Notes under the pieces: generated by a model
Seen by the model: only the letters and a program-made list of their open reading frames with translations
Database searches by the model: none
What the model was told of the DNA's origin: nothing
Assembly: GCA_958267355.1 (NCBI GenBank)
Contig: OY279575.1
Location: 415,726-479,725 of the forward strand
DNA length: 64,000 bases
Direction: 5' to 3'
DNA from: an uncultured Alphaproteobacteria bacterium
GTDB taxonomy: Bacteria; Pseudomonadota; Alphaproteobacteria; JALCBB01
In this document: piece by piece, positions 34,031 to 46,461 of the stretch
Numbering within the stretch: the stretch's first letter is position 1
Layout: each line of letters opens with the position of its first letter
Translations under genes and position numbers: made by a program

Positions 34031-37000
34031 ATGAGCGGTTTCCAAACCAAACGCTATCGTCTGCGCAAATCATTCGGACGAATTCAAGCAGCTCTGGATA
34101 TGCCGAATCTTATCGGCGTTCAGAAGTCTTCGTACGACGAGTTCCTGCAACGCGAGACTCCGCATGTCCAGCGCAAGGAAGAAGGCTTGCAAGCAGTCTT
34201 TAACTCTGTCTTTCCCATCCGCGACTCAGCAGGACGGGCAGAGCTGCAGTTCTTAGGCTACGAGCTGGAAGAGCCAAAATACGACATTGAAGAGTGCAGA
34301 CAACGCGGTGAAACCTATGCAGCTCCCTTGAAGGTCAAGCTGCAGATGATGTTCTACGATCTAGACGATCAAAACAGCGAAAACCGTACCTTCAACATCG
34401 CCAAAGAACAATCGGTCTATCTCGGCGATATGCCGCTCATGACCGAAAACGGAGTCTTCATCATCAAAGGCACCGAACGAGTTATTGTCTCGCAGATGCA
34501 TCGTAGTCCAGGAATTTTCTTTGACCACGATAAAGGGGCAAGCCATTCTTCAGGGAAGATCTTGTACTCAGCACGGGTAATCCCGTACCGCGGCTCGTGG
34601 CTGGACTTTGACTTTGATGCCAAAGACTTTCTGTATGTCCGCATTGACAGGCGCAAAAAGCTGCCCGTTACGACTCTGCTCTACGCCCTAGACAGTGCGC
34701 GCACAGAAGCCCGCCGTGCCGAATGCGCCGAAGCAGGAGAAGAAATCCAAGACCGCGAAGTCACAGGGATGACGCGGGCTGAAATCTTAGCGTGGTTCTA
34801 CGACACCATCACCTATCGTGTAGCAGAAGACGCAGACCAGTGGCGGGTTCCGTACAATCCCGCACACTATCAGGGAATTGTCTTGGGCGAAGCCTTAGTC
34901 CGTGCCGACACAGGAGAAATCATCGCCGACAAAGGCGATAAGCTTTCCAAACGCCGCGCCGAACGCCTAGTAGAAGACGGGGTAAAAGAAATTCTTACGC
35001 CACGCGATTCAATCATTGGCAAATATTTAGCCTATGACCATCTTGACCCAGAGACAGGGCGAGTTGTGCATCCCGCAGGCACAATCATCAGCGAAGGAAT
35101 TCTAAAGTCGCTAGAAGACGCTTCAGTCAAAAAAGTAGATGTGCTGGCGATTGATAACATTAATGTCTCCGACACGATTTGTCGCACCATGGCAAGCGAT
35201 AATAACCTGACCCGCGAAGACGCACTGCGGGATATTTATCGGTTAATTCGTCCTGGGGATAATCCGACTCGTGAGTCAGCAGAAAAGCTTTTCAAAGGCC
35301 TATTCTTTGACCCCGAACGCTATGACCTATCGCCTGTCGGGCGTGTGCGTATGAATGATCGTTTGCGGGCAGCACAGAGCCATGCCCATGCGCGTCTGGG
35401 AGCAGAGGAAAGCCTGTTTGAGTCTGATGACCAGCTTCGGGTTCTACGCAAGGAAGATATTCTTGCCATTCTACGGGTTCTATGTCGCTTGAAAGACGGT
35501 ATCGGCAATGTTGATGACATTGACCACTTAAGCAATCGCCGTGTCCGTTCGGTGGGTGAGCTGTTAGAAAATCAGTACCGTATCGGCTTGACCCGCATGG
35601 AGCGGAATATTCGTGAGCGTTTGTCAGCGGCGGACTTAGAGTCGGTTATGCCGCAAGATCTAATCAACGCCAAGCCCATCGCAGGGACAGTCAAAGAATT
35701 CTTTGCTTCATCGCAGTTGTCGCAGTTTATGGATCAAACCAATCCGCTTGCCGAAATTACCCACAAGCGTAGGCTTTCGGCTTTGGGGCCAGGGGGTTTG
35801 ACTCGTGAGCGGGCAGGTTTTGAAGTGCGCGATGTGCATACCACGCACTATGGGCGGATTTGTCCGATTGAGACTCCTGAAGGGCCGAATATTGGGCTGA
35901 TTAATTCGCTTGCCACCTATGCACGGATTAATCGTTATGGCTTCATTCAAAGCCCCTATCGGCGGGTGAAGAATGGCGTAGTCCAAGAAGAAGTAGAATA
36001 CCTAACCGCAATTGAAGAAGGCACAGAAACCATCGCCCAAGCCAACGAGCCAATCGACGAAAAAAATCGCTTCGTCTCAGAAATTATCTCGTGCCGCCGT
36101 GGTGGAGAATACGTTTACGCTCCCGCCGAAGAAGTCACCTGGATGGATGTATCGCCCAAGCAAGTGGTATCGGTCGCGGCGGCGTTAATTCCGTTCTTGG
36201 AAAACGACGACGCAAACCGCGCACTTATGGGCTCAAACATGCAACGCCAAGCCGTGCCGTTGTTGCGTTCGCAGGCTCCGCTTGTTAGCACGGGTATGGA
36301 AGCCAGTGTTGTCCGTGACTCAGGAGCGGTAATCGTTGCCAAACGCGATGGCGTGGTGCGTCAGGTAGATGCCTCGCGTATCGTCGTGCGGGCTAAAGGC
36401 GGAAGCGATGACGATGCACCCAATGTGGATATTTATACGCTCCGTAAGTTTGAACGCTCTAACCAAAGCACCTGCATCAATCAACGCCCCTTGGTCTCAG
36501 TCGGCGACAAGGTCAAGGCAGGAGAAATCATCGCCGATGGATCTTCCACCGACCGTGGCGAACTGGCTCTAGGACGCAATATGCTTTGCGCCTTTATGTC
36601 ATGGCAGGGCTATAACTTTGAAGACTCAATTTTGATTTCAGAGCAGGTGGTGCGCGATGATGCTTTCACCTCAGTGCATATTGAGGAATTTGAAATCACC
36701 GCCCGCGACACCAAGCTCGGAGCAGAAGAAATCACCCGCGATATTCCGAACATCGGGGAAGAAGCCCTGCATAACCTAGACGAAACAGGAATCGTCTATA
36801 TCGGGGCAGAAATTCATCCCAACGATATTCTGATTGGCAGGGTGACACCGAAGGGGGAAAGCCCTGTCACGCCAGAAGAAAAGCTCTTGCGAGCAATCTT
36901 CGGCGAGAAAGCCGCTGAAACCCGCGACACTTCGTTGCGGGTTCCACCAGGAGCCACAGGGACGGTGGTTGATGTCCGTGTCTTCTCAAGGCGTGGCGTT

Positions 37001-38344
37001 GAGAAAGACGAACGGACTCTCGCCATTGAGCAGGACGAGAAAGAAAGACTCCTGAAAGACTTTGAAGACGAGAAAGAAATCTTGCGCGATGACTTCATGA
37101 GCACTCTGCACGACCTGCTGGTCGGACAAACAGTCGCAAGTGGGCCCAAAGGCGTTAAAGCGGGAGCTAAAATTGATGATCCACTCCTGAACGAGTATTC
37201 CGAAAACGATTGGCGGCGGTTTAGCGTCACCGACGACTCGCGCCAACGCGAAATTGAAATGGTTGGTGAGCGGCACGACTCGTGGGTCAAGAAGTTGCAA
37301 AACCGCTTGGACGACAAAGTGCGCAAGATTGAACAAGGTGCAGAATTGCCGCCTGGGGCTTTGAAGACTGTCAAGGTTTATATTGCGGTCAAGCGTAAGC
37401 TACAACCTGGCGACAAGATGGCAGGGCGGCACGGGAATAAGGGAGTCATCTCGCGGGTGATACCCGTTGAAGATATGCCGCACTTAGAAGATGGTACACC
37501 CGTGGATATTATTTTGAATCCGCTGGGGGTTCCGAGCCGTATGAATATCGGACAAATCTTGGAGACTCACCTCGGTTGGGCTGTCGCTGGAGTCGGAAGC
37601 AAAATCGGCGCACTGGCAGATGCCTGCCGCCAAGGACGCGAAGACACCAGCAAGCTACGGGGGGCGATATCCAGTGCCTATGCAGGGGCTGACGAAGAAC
37701 TGCGCACCGTTGAAACAATGAAAGACCCAGACTTGATAGAGCTGGGCGAAGACCTGCGCCAAGGTGTGCCTGTTGCGACTCCAGTTTTTGACGGAGCGCG
37801 CGAAGCAGACATTGTCGCAATGCTAGAACGAGCAGGATTAGACCAAAGCGGTCAGGTGCGTTTGGTAGATGGACGCACAGGCGAGTTCTTTGAGCGTCCA
37901 GTGACTGTTGGCTATGCCTATATGCTCAAGTTGCATCACTTGGTAGATGACAAGCTACATGCACGCTCTATTGGTCCGTATAGCCTTGTCACGCAACAGC
38001 CAATGCGCGGAAAAGCCCACTTCGGCGGACAACGTTTCGGCGAAATGGAAGTCTGGGCACTAGAAGCCTACGGAGCCGCCTACACCCTGCAAGAAATCCT
38101 AACCGTGAAGTCTGACGATGTTGCAGGACGCACAAAAGCCTACGACGCAATCATCAAAGGACAAGAAACCTTTGAAACAGGCACACCTGAGTCATTCCAT
38201 GTTTTGGTGAATGAACTACGGGCTTTGTGCCTAAATGTAGAAATGCAACAGTACGAAGAAAAGCGAGCTGAACTGCCCGCCACTTCTAGTGCTTCTACGC
38301 CGCCCGAGCCTTCACCCGCTCTGGAAGATAAATCCGCCACCTGA
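34031..38344 (+). CDS. rpoB: DNA-directed RNA polymerase subunit beta
   Basis: 1437 residues, full length. The rifampicin pocket [20 protein letters not shown] with [10 protein letters not shown] has the sensitive-type residues (S, D, H, S, L). [32 protein letters not shown] and the C-terminal [20 protein letters not shown] are present. It ends in a Ser/Pro/Glu-rich tail of about 30 residues. Its 64-bp gap to rpoC contains three 'cctaagccctaac' repeats. Confidence 0.98.
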   Translation: MSGFQTKRYRLRKSFGRIQAALDMPNLIGVQKSSYDEFLQRETPHVQRKEEGLQAVFNSVFPIRDSAGRAELQFLGYELEEPKYDIEECRQRGETYAAPLKVKLQMMFYDLDDQNSENRTFNIAKEQSVYLGDMPLMTENGVFIIKGTERVIVSQMHRSPGIFFDHDKGASHSSGKILYSARVIPYRGSWLDFDFDAKDFLYVRIDRRKKLPVTTLLYALDSARTEARRAECAEAGEEIQDREVTGMTRAEILAWFYDTITYRVAEDADQWRVPYNPAHYQGIVLGEALVRADTGEIIADKGDKLSKRRAERLVEDGVKEILTPRDSIIGKYLAYDHLDPETGRVVHPAGTIISEGILKSLEDASVKKVDVLAIDNINVSDTICRTMASDNNLTREDALRDIYRLIRPGDNPTRESAEKLFKGLFFDPERYDLSPVGRVRMNDRLRAAQSHAHARLGAEESLFESDDQLRVLRKEDILAILRVLCRLKDGIGNVDDIDHLSNRRVRSVGELLENQYRIGLTRMERNIRERLSAADLESVMPQDLINAKPIAGTVKEFFASSQLSQFMDQTNPLAEITHKRRLSALGPGGLTRERAGFEVRDVHTTHYGRICPIETPEGPNIGLINSLATYARINRYGFIQSPYRRVKNGVVQEEVEYLTAIEEGTETIAQANEPIDEKNRFVSEIISCRRGGEYVYAPAEEVTWMDVSPKQVVSVAAALIPFLENDDANRALMGSNMQRQAVPLLRSQAPLVSTGMEASVVRDSGAVIVAKRDGVVRQVDASRIVVRAKGGSDDDAPNVDIYTLRKFERSNQSTCINQRPLVSVGDKVKAGEIIADGSSTDRGELALGRNMLCAFMSWQGYNFEDSILISEQVVRDDAFTSVHIEEFEITARDTKLGAEEITRDIPNIGEEALHNLDETGIVYIGAEIHPNDILIGRVTPKGESPVTPEEKLLRAIFGEKAAETRDTSLRVPPGATGTVVDVRVFSRRGVEKDERTLAIEQDEKERLLKDFEDEKEILRDDFMSTLHDLLVGQTVASGPKGVKAGAKIDDPLLNEYSENDWRRFSVTDDSRQREIEMVGERHDSWVKKLQNRLDDKVRKIEQGAELPPGALKTVKVYIAVKRKLQPGDKMAGRHGNKGVISRVIPVEDMPHLEDGTPVDIILNPLGVPSRMNIGQILETHLGWAVAGVGSKIGALADACRQGREDTSKLRGAISSAYAGADEELRTVETMKDPDLIELGEDLRQGVPVATPVFDGAREADIVAMLERAGLDQSGQVRLVDGRTGEFFERPVTVGYAYMLKLHHLVDDKLHARSIGPYSLVTQQPMRGKAHFGGQRFGEMEVWALEAYGAAYTLQEILTVKSDDVAGRTKAYDAIIKGQETFETGTPESFHVLVNELRALCLNVEMQQYEEKRAELPATSSASTPPEPSPALEDKSAT

Positions 38345-38408
38345 CGCCTAAGCCCTAACAAACGCCTAAGCCCTAACGCCTAAGCCCTAACGATAGAGAG
38401 TCTGCCTT

Positions 38409-41400
38409 ATGTCTGACCTGATGATTCAACGCCCCACCCGCCCAATGGAAGAACAACGGCCCGAGTCGTTTGACAGGATTCGTATCTCCATCGCCAACCC
38501 TGACCATATCCGCAACAAGTGGTCTTGGGGCGAAATCAAAAAGCCCGAGACAATCAACTACCGTACCTTCAAACCCGAACGCGAAGGGCTTTTCTGCCAG
38601 AAAATTTTCGGGCCCATAAAAGATTACGAATGCGGCTGCGGAAAATACAAGCGCATGAAATATCGCGGCGTAACCTGCGAGAAGTGCGGAGTCCAAGTCA
38701 CCAAAGCCAAGGTGCGGCGTGAGCGTATGGCGCATATAGATCTAGCGGCTCCTGTGGCGCATATCTGGTTTTTGAAGTCTCCGCCTTCGCGGATCGGTGT
38801 TCTGCTGGATATGACTTTAAAACAGCTTGAAGCCGTGCTGTACTTTGAAAAGCATATCGTCACCGAGCCTGGACTCACCGACTTGAAGAAAAAGCAGCTC
38901 CTGAGCGAAGACGAGCTAATCGCCGCCCAAGACGAACACGGCGAAGACGAATTCACCGCCAAAATTGGCGCAGAAGCTTTGCGCGATCTGCTGTCAGAAA
39001 TTAATCTGAAAGAAATGGCGGAAGAACTGCGCCAAGAAATGCCAAAGATTACTTCTGACCTAGCGAAGAAGAAAGCGATTAAGCAGTTGCACCTTGCGAC
39101 TTCTATGCATCGGGCGAACTTAAAGCCCGAGTGGATGATTTTGGATGCAATTCCTGTTATTCCGCCTGATTTGCGTCCGCTGGTGCCGCTGGACGGTGGG
39201 CGGTTTGCCACTTCTGACCTAAACGACTTATACCGCCGCGTGATTAACCGCAACAATCGCCTGCGTCGTCTAAAAGAGCTTAACGCGCCCGATATTATTA
39301 TCCGCAACGAAAAGCGTATGTTGCAGGAGTCCGTAGATGCACTCTTTGATAACGGCAGACGGGGGCGAGAAATTACGGGTACCAATCGCCGTCCGTTGAA
39401 GTCTTTGTCGCATATGCTGAAAGGCAAGCAAGGGCGATTCCGCCAAAACCTGCTAGGCAAGCGCGTGGACTATTCTGCGCGTTCGGTGATTGTGGTGGGT
39501 CCAGAACTCAAGCTACACCAGTGCGGCTTGCCGAAAAAAATGGCACTGGAAGTCTTCAAGCCCTTTATCTTTGCCCGTCTAGAAGCCCGTGGCTTGGCTT
39601 CTACGATTAAGGTAGCGCGTAAGATGGTAGAAGATGGCACACCCGAAGTCTGGGATATTCTGGAACAAGTCATTCGCGAGCACCCAGTGCTACTGAATCG
39701 TGCGCCAACTTTGCACAGGCTTGGGATTCAGGCTTTTGAGCCTGTGCTGGTGGAAGGCAAGGCGATACGCTTGCATCCGTTGGTTTGTGCCGCCTTCAAC
39801 GCCGACTTTGACGGAGACCAAATGGCAGTACATCTGCCCTTGTCGTTGGAAGCCCAGTTAGAAGCTCGGGTTTTGATGATGTCCACGAATAATATTTTGA
39901 GTCCTGCCAATGGCAGACCGATTATTGTTCCAAGTCAGGATATTGTCCTGGGGCTTTATTATCTGACCCTAGAAGACGAAGACGCAGTTGGTGCAGGCTC
40001 TGCCTTCACCGACCACGGAGAAGTTGAACATGCCTTGGTGGCAGGAGGGATTACGCTCCATAGTCCGATTGAAATCCGCTTGTCGGTCACTGACGAAAAC
40101 GGAAACGAAAAAGTAGAACGCACCAAAACCACAGCAGGAAGACTCCGCTTAGAGCGGATTTGGCCAAAACACGCAAACCTGCCCTTGTCGCTCATCAACC
40201 GCGAAATGCGTAAGAAAGAAATCGGCGAAGCCCTAGACCAAGTCTATCGTTGGTGCGGACAAAAAGAGACGGTGATTTTCTGTGACCGTCTGATGAGCTT
40301 AGGCTTCACCTATGCCAGCCGTGCAGGGATATCTATTGGCAAAGACGATTTGATTATCCCCGACGAGAAGGAGTCGCTTGTTGCCGAAGCCCGCAAACGC
40401 GTGGAAGGCTTAGAGCAGCAGTACGAAGATGGGCTTATCACCCACGCCGAACGGCGCAACAAAGTTATTGCCACTTGGACAGAATGCGGTGATGCAGTTG
40501 CTGACAAGATGAATCAGGCAATGCAGGTGGGGCGTGGTGTGGGTACCAACTCAGTCTTTATGATGGCGGACTCGGGTGCCCGTGGTTCAACGCAACAGAT
40601 TAAGCAGTTGTCGGGTATGCGTGGCTTGATGGCTGCACCATCGGGCGAAATTATTGAGACTCCGATCTTGTCTAACTTTAAGGAAGGGTTAACCGTCTTG
40701 GAGTATTTTAACTCCACGCACGGGGCGCGTAAGGGTTTGGCTGACACAGCATTGAAGACAGCAAATTCGGGCTATCTGACTCGTCGCTTGGTGGATGTGG
40801 CACAGGATGCAATCATCACCGAAGACGATTGCGGTACCGATAAATTCTTGCGTCTGCGGGAAGTCCGTGAAGGGGGCAGGGTGATTTCGTCTCTGTATGA
40901 CCGTGTGCTTGGACGAGTCGCCGCCGAAACGATTACAGACCCTGCAGACAATGCAATCATCGTAGAGCAGGGCGCAATCATTAACGAACCCGAAGCCGAG
41001 CGGATTGAAAACTCAGCTTTGGTGGAAGTGGCAGTGCGTTCGCCTCTGTTCTGCCACGCGATTACGGGGATTTGTAAAGCCTGCTACGGGCGTGACCTTG
41101 CCCGTGGGACTCCTGTCAATCGTGGAGAAGCCGTAGGGGTAATTGCCGCCCAGTCCATTGGTGAGCCAGGTACCCAGCTGACCATGCGTACCTTCCATGT
41201 CGGTGGAGCCGCACAAAGCGGTAGTGAAGAGTCCCACGCCGAAGCTGACCTAGATGGCACGATTGAAATCCGTAATGAAAATACAATTGCGGCGAAGAAT
41301 GGCGATGTATTTGTGATGGGGCGGAACTTGAAGATTTTGCTCCACGACAAAAACGGCGTAGAGCGGGCTTCGTACGATATTCGCCGCGGTGCCCGTTTGC

Positions 41401-42674
41401 TTGTAGCAAATGGCGGAACCGTGCAAGCAGGTGAGCGGCTTGCTGAATGGGATCCGTATACCGATCCGATTATTTCGGTACAAGAGGGAAGGGTGCGCTT
41501 TACCGACTTGCTAGAAAATGTATCGGTGCGCACGGTTACTGACCCTGTTACAGGAATTTCCAGTCGGGTGGTGGAAGATTGGCGGCAATCATCAGCAGGA
41601 AGTGAGCTTTTGCCGCGTATCACGCTTTATGATGAAAGCGGCAAGCCCGTTATCCTAGAAAGCGGAGAAGAAGCCCGCTATTACATGCAGCCCGAATACA
41701 CGCTGGTCGTGGAAAACGGCGATGAAGTTTCACCTGGAGATATTCTTGCCCGTCAGCCACGAATTGCCAAGAAGACACGCGATATCACAGGCGGATTGCC
41801 ACGGGTGGTGGATCTGTTTGAAGCCCGTCGTCCGAAAGAAAGTGCGGTTATGACCGCCACCGATGGCATGGTGGATATCACAGGGCAATCACGCAATCAG
41901 CGGCGCACTTTAACGATTGTTCCTGACGATGAAAACGCGACTCCTGAAAAGCATATCATCTCGCGCAATCAGCATCTTCTGGTGCAAAAAGGCGAGCGGG
42001 TACAGAAAGGCGATTATCTAGTGGAAGGTGCACCTGCTCCGCACGATATTCTGCGGTGCCACGGAGTTGCCGCACTGGCTGACCACTTGGTGAATGAAGT
42101 GCAAGCAGTCTATCGCCTACAAGGTGTCGGGATTAACGACAAGCACATAGAAGTGATTGTCCGCCAGATGTTGCGCGATTACGAAATCACAGACCAAGGC
42201 GACTCAGACTTCATTAAAGGCGAGTCAATCCGCCGTGGCGAGTTTATGCGCAGCAAAATCGCATTGGAAGAAGAAGGAAAAACACCAGCGACAGGGACTC
42301 CGATTTTGCAGGGAATTACCAAAGCCAGCCTGCAGACCGACTCGTTCATTTCAGCAGCTTCGTTCCAAGACACAACGCGGGTGCTGACCGAAGCCGCAGT
42401 CAGCGGCAAGGTAGACCCGCTGGTCGGACTCAAAGAAAATGTAATTGTCGGAAAGCTTATCCCTGCGGGCAGTGGTGCGCTTATGTCTAATCTTCTGCGC
42501 GAAGCCGATAGGCGGCGGCTGGCTGAAGAACAGCTGGCTTTAGAAGCCGCACAAGCCGCTGACGAAGCCCTACACTCCGAAAAGCCTGAAGGTGGCACTT
42601 TGGACGATGGTGGCGATTCTTCGCCTCCTGTGGCTCCTACGCCGTCTCCTGAAGGCACTATGGCGACTGTCTAG
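38409..42674 (+). CDS. rpoC: DNA-directed RNA polymerase subunit beta'
   Basis: 1421 residues, full length. Zinc ribbon 1 CGCGKYKRM...CEKCG, the catalytic [12 protein letters not shown] (Mg-binding Asp triad), bridge/trigger-region [20 protein letters not shown], and zinc site 2 with [13 protein letters not shown] are intact. The last about 45 residues are an acidic Ser/Pro/Glu tail. The start ATG at 38409 opens [21 protein letters not shown], with the family core starting at [11 protein letters not shown]. Confidence 0.98.
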   Translation: MSDLMIQRPTRPMEEQRPESFDRIRISIANPDHIRNKWSWGEIKKPETINYRTFKPEREGLFCQKIFGPIKDYECGCGKYKRMKYRGVTCEKCGVQVTKAKVRRERMAHIDLAAPVAHIWFLKSPPSRIGVLLDMTLKQLEAVLYFEKHIVTEPGLTDLKKKQLLSEDELIAAQDEHGEDEFTAKIGAEALRDLLSEINLKEMAEELRQEMPKITSDLAKKKAIKQLHLATSMHRANLKPEWMILDAIPVIPPDLRPLVPLDGGRFATSDLNDLYRRVINRNNRLRRLKELNAPDIIIRNEKRMLQESVDALFDNGRRGREITGTNRRPLKSLSHMLKGKQGRFRQNLLGKRVDYSARSVIVVGPELKLHQCGLPKKMALEVFKPFIFARLEARGLASTIKVARKMVEDGTPEVWDILEQVIREHPVLLNRAPTLHRLGIQAFEPVLVEGKAIRLHPLVCAAFNADFDGDQMAVHLPLSLEAQLEARVLMMSTNNILSPANGRPIIVPSQDIVLGLYYLTLEDEDAVGAGSAFTDHGEVEHALVAGGITLHSPIEIRLSVTDENGNEKVERTKTTAGRLRLERIWPKHANLPLSLINREMRKKEIGEALDQVYRWCGQKETVIFCDRLMSLGFTYASRAGISIGKDDLIIPDEKESLVAEARKRVEGLEQQYEDGLITHAERRNKVIATWTECGDAVADKMNQAMQVGRGVGTNSVFMMADSGARGSTQQIKQLSGMRGLMAAPSGEIIETPILSNFKEGLTVLEYFNSTHGARKGLADTALKTANSGYLTRRLVDVAQDAIITEDDCGTDKFLRLREVREGGRVISSLYDRVLGRVAAETITDPADNAIIVEQGAIINEPEAERIENSALVEVAVRSPLFCHAITGICKACYGRDLARGTPVNRGEAVGVIAAQSIGEPGTQLTMRTFHVGGAAQSGSEESHAEADLDGTIEIRNENTIAAKNGDVFVMGRNLKILLHDKNGVERASYDIRRGARLLVANGGTVQAGERLAEWDPYTDPIISVQEGRVRFTDLLENVSVRTVTDPVTGISSRVVEDWRQSSAGSELLPRITLYDESGKPVILESGEEARYYMQPEYTLVVENGDEVSPGDILARQPRIAKKTRDITGGLPRVVDLFEARRPKESAVMTATDGMVDITGQSRNQRRTLTIVPDDENATPEKHIISRNQHLLVQKGERVQKGDYLVEGAPAPHDILRCHGVAALADHLVNEVQAVYRLQGVGINDKHIEVIVRQMLRDYEITDQGDSDFIKGESIRRGEFMRSKIALEEEGKTPATGTPILQGITKASLQTDSFISAASFQDTTRVLTEAAVSGKVDPLVGLKENVIVGKLIPAGSGALMSNLLREADRRRLAEEQLALEAAQAADEALHSEKPEGGTLDDGGDSSPPVAPTPSPEGTMATV

Positions 42675-42874
42675 GCTTTGGGGGGCTTATAGAAGCCCCA
42701 CAGGGCGATATAAGCCCCAACAGGGCTATGGAGCCCCCAGAAGGCACTATAAGCCCCCAGAAGGCACTACAAGCCCCATAAACCCCTAAGGGGCTAAACT
42801 AAGCCTGTACAGGGCTTAATAAAGCTCCGAAAGCCTTACAGGGCGCAAATCAAGCCCTTACAGGGCAAATTGCC

Positions 42875-43035
42875 TGAAATTATGGGGCTTGGCGGTTGGT
42901 GGGGGATACAAGGCCTAGCACGAATACCCCACCGCAAGGTGCTTGGCTCAATTAGTCCTTCACTGAAACTATGGGGCTAGACAGCTGGTGGGGGAAACAA
43001 GGCCTGGCACGAATGCTGCATCGCAAGATGTCTTG
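42875..43035. repeat. 89-bp direct repeat pair upstream of rpsL
   Basis: TGAAATTATGGGGCTTGG ... GGTGGGGGATACAAGGCC (42875 on) recurs at 42964 as TGAAACTATGGGGCTAGA ... GGTGGGGGAAACAAGGCC, each continuing through ...GCACGAAT(A/G)C...ACCGCAAGGTG or ATCGCAAGATG. Identity is about 80% by eye. Confidence 0.75.
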
Positions 43036-43062
43036 ACGGGAATCGCTTATATGGCTTATGTT
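43033..43062 (+). promoter_or_regulatory. Candidate promoter of the str operon
   Basis: TTGACG (43033-43038), 18-bp spacer, TATGTT (43057-43062). It lies at the end of the second 89-bp repeat unit and about 250 bp before rpsL. Confidence 0.4.
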
Positions 43063-43119
43063 TTGCCTATCTCCCGAAGGATTCGGCAGTAGGCTCTGGT
43101 GAGGGCTTAAACGCGTTTC

Positions 43120-43147
43120 CGACATAGGGCGTAAGCCCGCCATGTCG
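43120..43147 (+). other. Leader hairpin 1 upstream of rpsL
   Basis: CGACAT/ATGTCG and GGGC/GCCC pair around a GTAA loop, with a small internal bulge. It probably forms in the str-operon leader RNA. Confidence 0.45.
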
Positions 43148-43159
43148 TCGGTAGAAGTG

Positions 43160-43200
43160 AAGCCGAATGGGGCACCGATCGTGTCCGCCCCGTTCGGCTT
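43160..43200 (+). other. Leader hairpin 2 upstream of rpsL
   Basis: AAGCCGAA-T-GGGGC pairs with GCCCC-G-TTCGGCTT (14 bp including one T-G pair), 13-nt loop, no T-run after it. About 110 nt before rpsL. It may be a processing site or regulatory leader structure rather than a terminator. Confidence 0.5.
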
Positions 43201-43309
43201 AAGTGCGCTTTGGTGTTTGGTTTTTGTAGCCATTTGCATCTTTGCGTAACAAGTCAGCACAGAACACAAGATAGATTGCAAAACCCGTTTTGAAGGCTTT
43301 GGCCTAGCT

Positions 43310-43681
43310 ATGGCAACTGTTAACCAATTAATTCGCAAGCCGCGTAAAGCGATGCCCATGCGTTCTAAGGCACCTGCTCTGCAGGAGTGTCCGCAGAAGC
43401 GCGGAGTCTGCACGCGGGTCTATACAACTACGCCGAAGAAGCCGAATTCGGCTTTGCGTAAAGTTGCGCGTGTGCGTTTGTCTAACGGATTTGAAGTGAC
43501 TTCGTACATTCCGGGCGAAGGACACAATTTGCAAGAACACTCGGTGGTGATGATCCGTGGCGGACGGGTTAAAGACTTGCCAGGTGTGCGCTATCACATT
43601 ATCCGCGGTACGCTGGATACCCAAGGTATTGCCTCACGCCGTCAGCGTCGCTCTAAGTACGGCGCGAAGCGCCCGAAATAA
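43310..43681 (+). CDS. rpsL: 30S ribosomal protein S12
   Basis: 123 residues. Decoding-centre protein. [20 protein letters not shown] holds the streptomycin-site lysine, in the sensitive-type sequence, and [16 protein letters not shown] holds the second. First gene of the str operon (rpsL-rpsG-fusA-tuf), 12 bp before rpsG. Confidence 0.98.
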   Translation: MATVNQLIRKPRKAMPMRSKAPALQECPQKRGVCTRVYTTTPKKPNSALRKVARVRLSNGFEVTSYIPGEGHNLQEHSVVMIRGGRVKDLPGVRYHIIRGTLDTQGIASRRQRRSKYGAKRPK

Positions 43682-43693
43682 GGAAGCGCAGTT

Positions 43694-44161
43694 ATGTCTC
43701 GTCGTCACAGAGCTGCAACGCGTGAGCCGTCTCCAGACCCGCGCTACAACGATGTGGAAATCGCCCGCTTCACCAACGGGTTGATGAGCGACGGGAAACG
43801 CTATGTCGCCGAACGGATTTTGTATCGCGCGTTAGACCAGATTTCCGCCAAGGGACACGATGAAAAGGCGTTGTTTCATCAGGCGTTGGAAAATGTGCGT
43901 CCTGATGTAGAAGTGCGCTCACGGCGTGTTGGTGGGGCTACCTATCAGGTACCTGTGCCTGTGCGTCCTGAGCGGGCGCGGGCTTTGTCTATGCGCTGGA
44001 TCATCGCTGCGGCTTCCAAGCGCAACGAAACAACGATGATTGACCGACTCGCCCACGAGCTACTGGATGCTTCCGAGAAACGCGGTGGTGCCATTAAAAA
44101 ACGCGAAGACACGCACAAAATGGCAGAAGCCAATCGCGCCTTCGCGCATTACCGCTGGTAA
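43694..44161 (+). CDS. rpsG: 30S ribosomal protein S7
   Basis: 155 residues. Organises the 30S head by binding 16S r[22 protein letters not shown] differs slightly from the usual SRRRRA start. [29 protein letters not shown] is the family signature (split here), and the C-terminus is complete (AFAHYRW). Confidence 0.97.
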   Translation: MSRRHRAATREPSPDPRYNDVEIARFTNGLMSDGKRYVAERILYRALDQISAKGHDEKALFHQALENVRPDVEVRSRRVGGATYQVPVPVRPERARALSMRWIIAAASKRNETTMIDRLAHELLDASEKRGGAIKKREDTHKMAEANRAFAHYRW

Positions 44162-44200
44162 GTCCGCGTTCAGAACCGAGAGCAGAGCAGAGTACAGACC

Positions 44201-46279
44201 ATGGAACGCAAGACTCCCCTCGAGCGGTATCGCAATATCGGCATTATGGCGCACATTGATGCGGGCAAGACGACTACGACTGAGCGTGTGTTGTTCTACA
44301 CGGGGCGGGCGTACAAGATTGGTGAAGTGCACGAAGGCACAGCTACTATGGATTGGATGGAGCAAGAACAAGAACGCGGAATTACGATTACATCTGCGGC
44401 GACTACCTGTTTTTGGAATGACCATCGGATTAACATTATTGATACGCCTGGCCATGTGGACTTCACGATTGAAGTTGAGCGTTCTTTGCGGGTTTTAGAC
44501 GGAGCTGTTGCAGTCTTTGACGGAGTTGCTGGCGTAGAGCCGCAATCTGAAACAGTTTGGCGGCAGGCGGATCGGTATAAAGTGCCGCGTTTGTGTTTTG
44601 TCAATAAGCTTGACCGCACGGGAGCGGATTATTTCCGTTGCGTGGAGATGATTAAAGATAGGCTAGGTGCAGAGCCTTTGGTTTTGACTTTGCCAATTGG
44701 TGCGGAAAGTGATTTTGCGGGCGTGGTGGATTTGGTGCGTCGCAAGGCAATTATTTGGTTGGAAGAAAGTTTGGGGGCAAAGTTTGAAGAGCGGGAAATT
44801 CCTGCTGACCTTGCGGATGAAGCCGAGAAGTGGCGGGCGAAGCTGGTTGAGATGGCAGTAGAGCAAGACGATTCCGCCATGGAAGCGTACCTAGATGGCA
44901 CCGAGCCTGACGAAGAAACCTTGAACAAGTGTATTCGTAAAGGCACGACAGATTTTAAGTTTGTGCCTGTGCTTTGTGGCTCGGCTTTTAAGAACAAAGG
45001 AGTGCAACCGCTTTTGGATGCAATTGTTGCCTACTTGCCGAGTCCGTTAGATGTTCCGCCTGTGGCGGGCACTTTGACTGATGCAGATGAGTCGGCGGCA
45101 ACGCGAGACGCAAAAGACGATGCACCTTTTTCTGCCTTAGCGTTTAAGATTATGACAGATCCGTACGTTGGGTCTTTGACCTTTGCGCGGATTTACTCAG
45201 GCACTTTGGAACGCGGACAATCGGTATTGAATCCGACTCGCGATAGGCGTGAGCGGATTGGCCGTATGTTGTTGATGCATGCCAATCACCGCGAAGAAGT
45301 CGAGTCGGCGGCAACGGGAGATATTGTTGCTCTGGCAGGGTTGAAAGATGTAACTACAGGCGAAACCTTGTGTGCGTCTGACAAGCCGATTGTTTTGGAG
45401 AAAATGGACTTTCCAGACCCCGTGATTGAAGTCGCGGTTGAGCCTAAGAGTAAAGCGGACCAAGAAAAGATGGGGCTTGCACTCAGCCGCTTGGCACAGG
45501 AAGACCCATCGTTCCGTGTTTCTACCGATATGGAAAGCGGACAAACCATCATCAAAGGCATGGGCGAGTTGCACCTAGATATTATCGTTGACCGTATGCG
45601 GCGTGAGTTCAAAGTAGAAGCAGGCGTGGGTGCACCGCAGGTGGCGTATCGTGAAAGCATTTCTGAATCGACTGAAGTGGATTACATCCACAAAAAGCAA
45701 AGCGGTGGCGCAGGACAATTCGCTCGTGTGAAGTTTGTCTTTACGCCACAAGACCGCGGCTCGGGCTACGAGTTTGAGAGCAAAATTGTCGGTGGCTCTG
45801 TGCCGAAGGAATTTATCCCTGGCGTGGTTAAGGGGTTAGACGCGGCACGGGAAAATGGTCCGATTGCGGGCTATCCAGTGATTGACTTTACGGTCGCGCT
45901 AATTGACGGAGCCTTTCATGAAGTCGACTCATCTTCTTTGGCATTTGAAATTGCTTCACGGGCGGCTTTCCGTGAGGGAATTCTAAAAGCCAAGCCTGTC
46001 CTGCTAGAGCCTGTTATGGCGGTGGAAGTGGTGACTCCCGAAGAATACATGGGCGATATCATCGGCGACTTAAACAGTCGGCGGGGGCAAGTGTCAGGTA
46101 TGGATCAACGCGGCAATGCGCGTGTGGTCACAGCGGAAGTTCCACTGGCGGAGATGTTTGGCTATGTCAATACGCTTCGCTCTATGAGTCAGGGGCGGGC
46201 GCAATATACGATGCAGTTCTCGCATTACGATCGCGTTCCGCAAAATGTAATGGAAGACATTCGGGCGAAAGCTGCTTGA
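44201..46279 (+). CDS. fusA: Elongation factor G
   Basis: 692 residues. Translocation GTPase. G1 [19 protein letters not shown], effector [15 protein letters not shown]3 [10 protein letters not shown]4 NKLDRTGAD. Domains II-V are complete with [14 protein letters not shown] and the C-terminal [15 protein letters not shown] and [18 protein letters not shown] at 44201. Confidence 0.98.
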   Translation: MERKTPLERYRNIGIMAHIDAGKTTTTERVLFYTGRAYKIGEVHEGTATMDWMEQEQERGITITSAATTCFWNDHRINIIDTPGHVDFTIEVERSLRVLDGAVAVFDGVAGVEPQSETVWRQADRYKVPRLCFVNKLDRTGADYFRCVEMIKDRLGAEPLVLTLPIGAESDFAGVVDLVRRKAIIWLEESLGAKFEEREIPADLADEAEKWRAKLVEMAVEQDDSAMEAYLDGTEPDEETLNKCIRKGTTDFKFVPVLCGSAFKNKGVQPLLDAIVAYLPSPLDVPPVAGTLTDADESAATRDAKDDAPFSALAFKIMTDPYVGSLTFARIYSGTLERGQSVLNPTRDRRERIGRMLLMHANHREEVESAATGDIVALAGLKDVTTGETLCASDKPIVLEKMDFPDPVIEVAVEPKSKADQEKMGLALSRLAQEDPSFRVSTDMESGQTIIKGMGELHLDIIVDRMRREFKVEAGVGAPQVAYRESISESTEVDYIHKKQSGGAGQFARVKFVFTPQDRGSGYEFESKIVGGSVPKEFIPGVVKGLDAARENGPIAGYPVIDFTVALIDGAFHEVDSSSLAFEIASRAAFREGILKAKPVLLEPVMAVEVVTPEEYMGDIIGDLNSRRGQVSGMDQRGNARVVTAEVPLAEMFGYVNTLRSMSQGRAQYTMQFSHYDRVPQNVMEDIRAKAA

Positions 46280-46289
46280 GTCTTGCCTA

Positions 46290-46380
46290 GAAATCTTGCC
46301 TTACAAGTTTTACCTTGCAGGTTTTGCCTTACAAGTTTTGCCTTACAAGTTTTATCTTGCAAGTTTTGCCTTAAAGTTTC
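46290..46380. repeat. 14-bp tandem repeat between fusA and tuf
   Basis: About six imperfect units of CTTACAAGTTTTGC / CTTGCAAGTTTTRC fill the first 100 bp of the 182-bp gap. The remaining part holds 'aacaaacagaacacaac' repeats and the AAAGGAG ribosome site of tuf. Confidence 0.75.
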
Positions 46381-46461
46381 GCACTGCAAGCTAACGCAAC
46401 GAACAGAACACAACAAACAGAACACAACGACTAAAAGAAGTCTCGCAAAGGAGTTATCCCC

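Larger units (their letters stand above)
42675..43309. other. 635-bp rpoC-rpsL gap: repeats, hairpins and a candidate promoter
   Basis: No gene is seen. 42675-42790 is built from 'aagcccc(c)aga/caggg' units, including two 'agcccccagaaggcactata' copies 22 bp apart. It is followed by an 89-bp direct repeat pair (42875, 42964), a promoter-like site at 43033-43062, and two strong hairpins (43120-43147, 43160-43200) before rpsL. This suggests that the str operon has its own start and a structured leader of about 240 nt. Confidence 0.6.
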
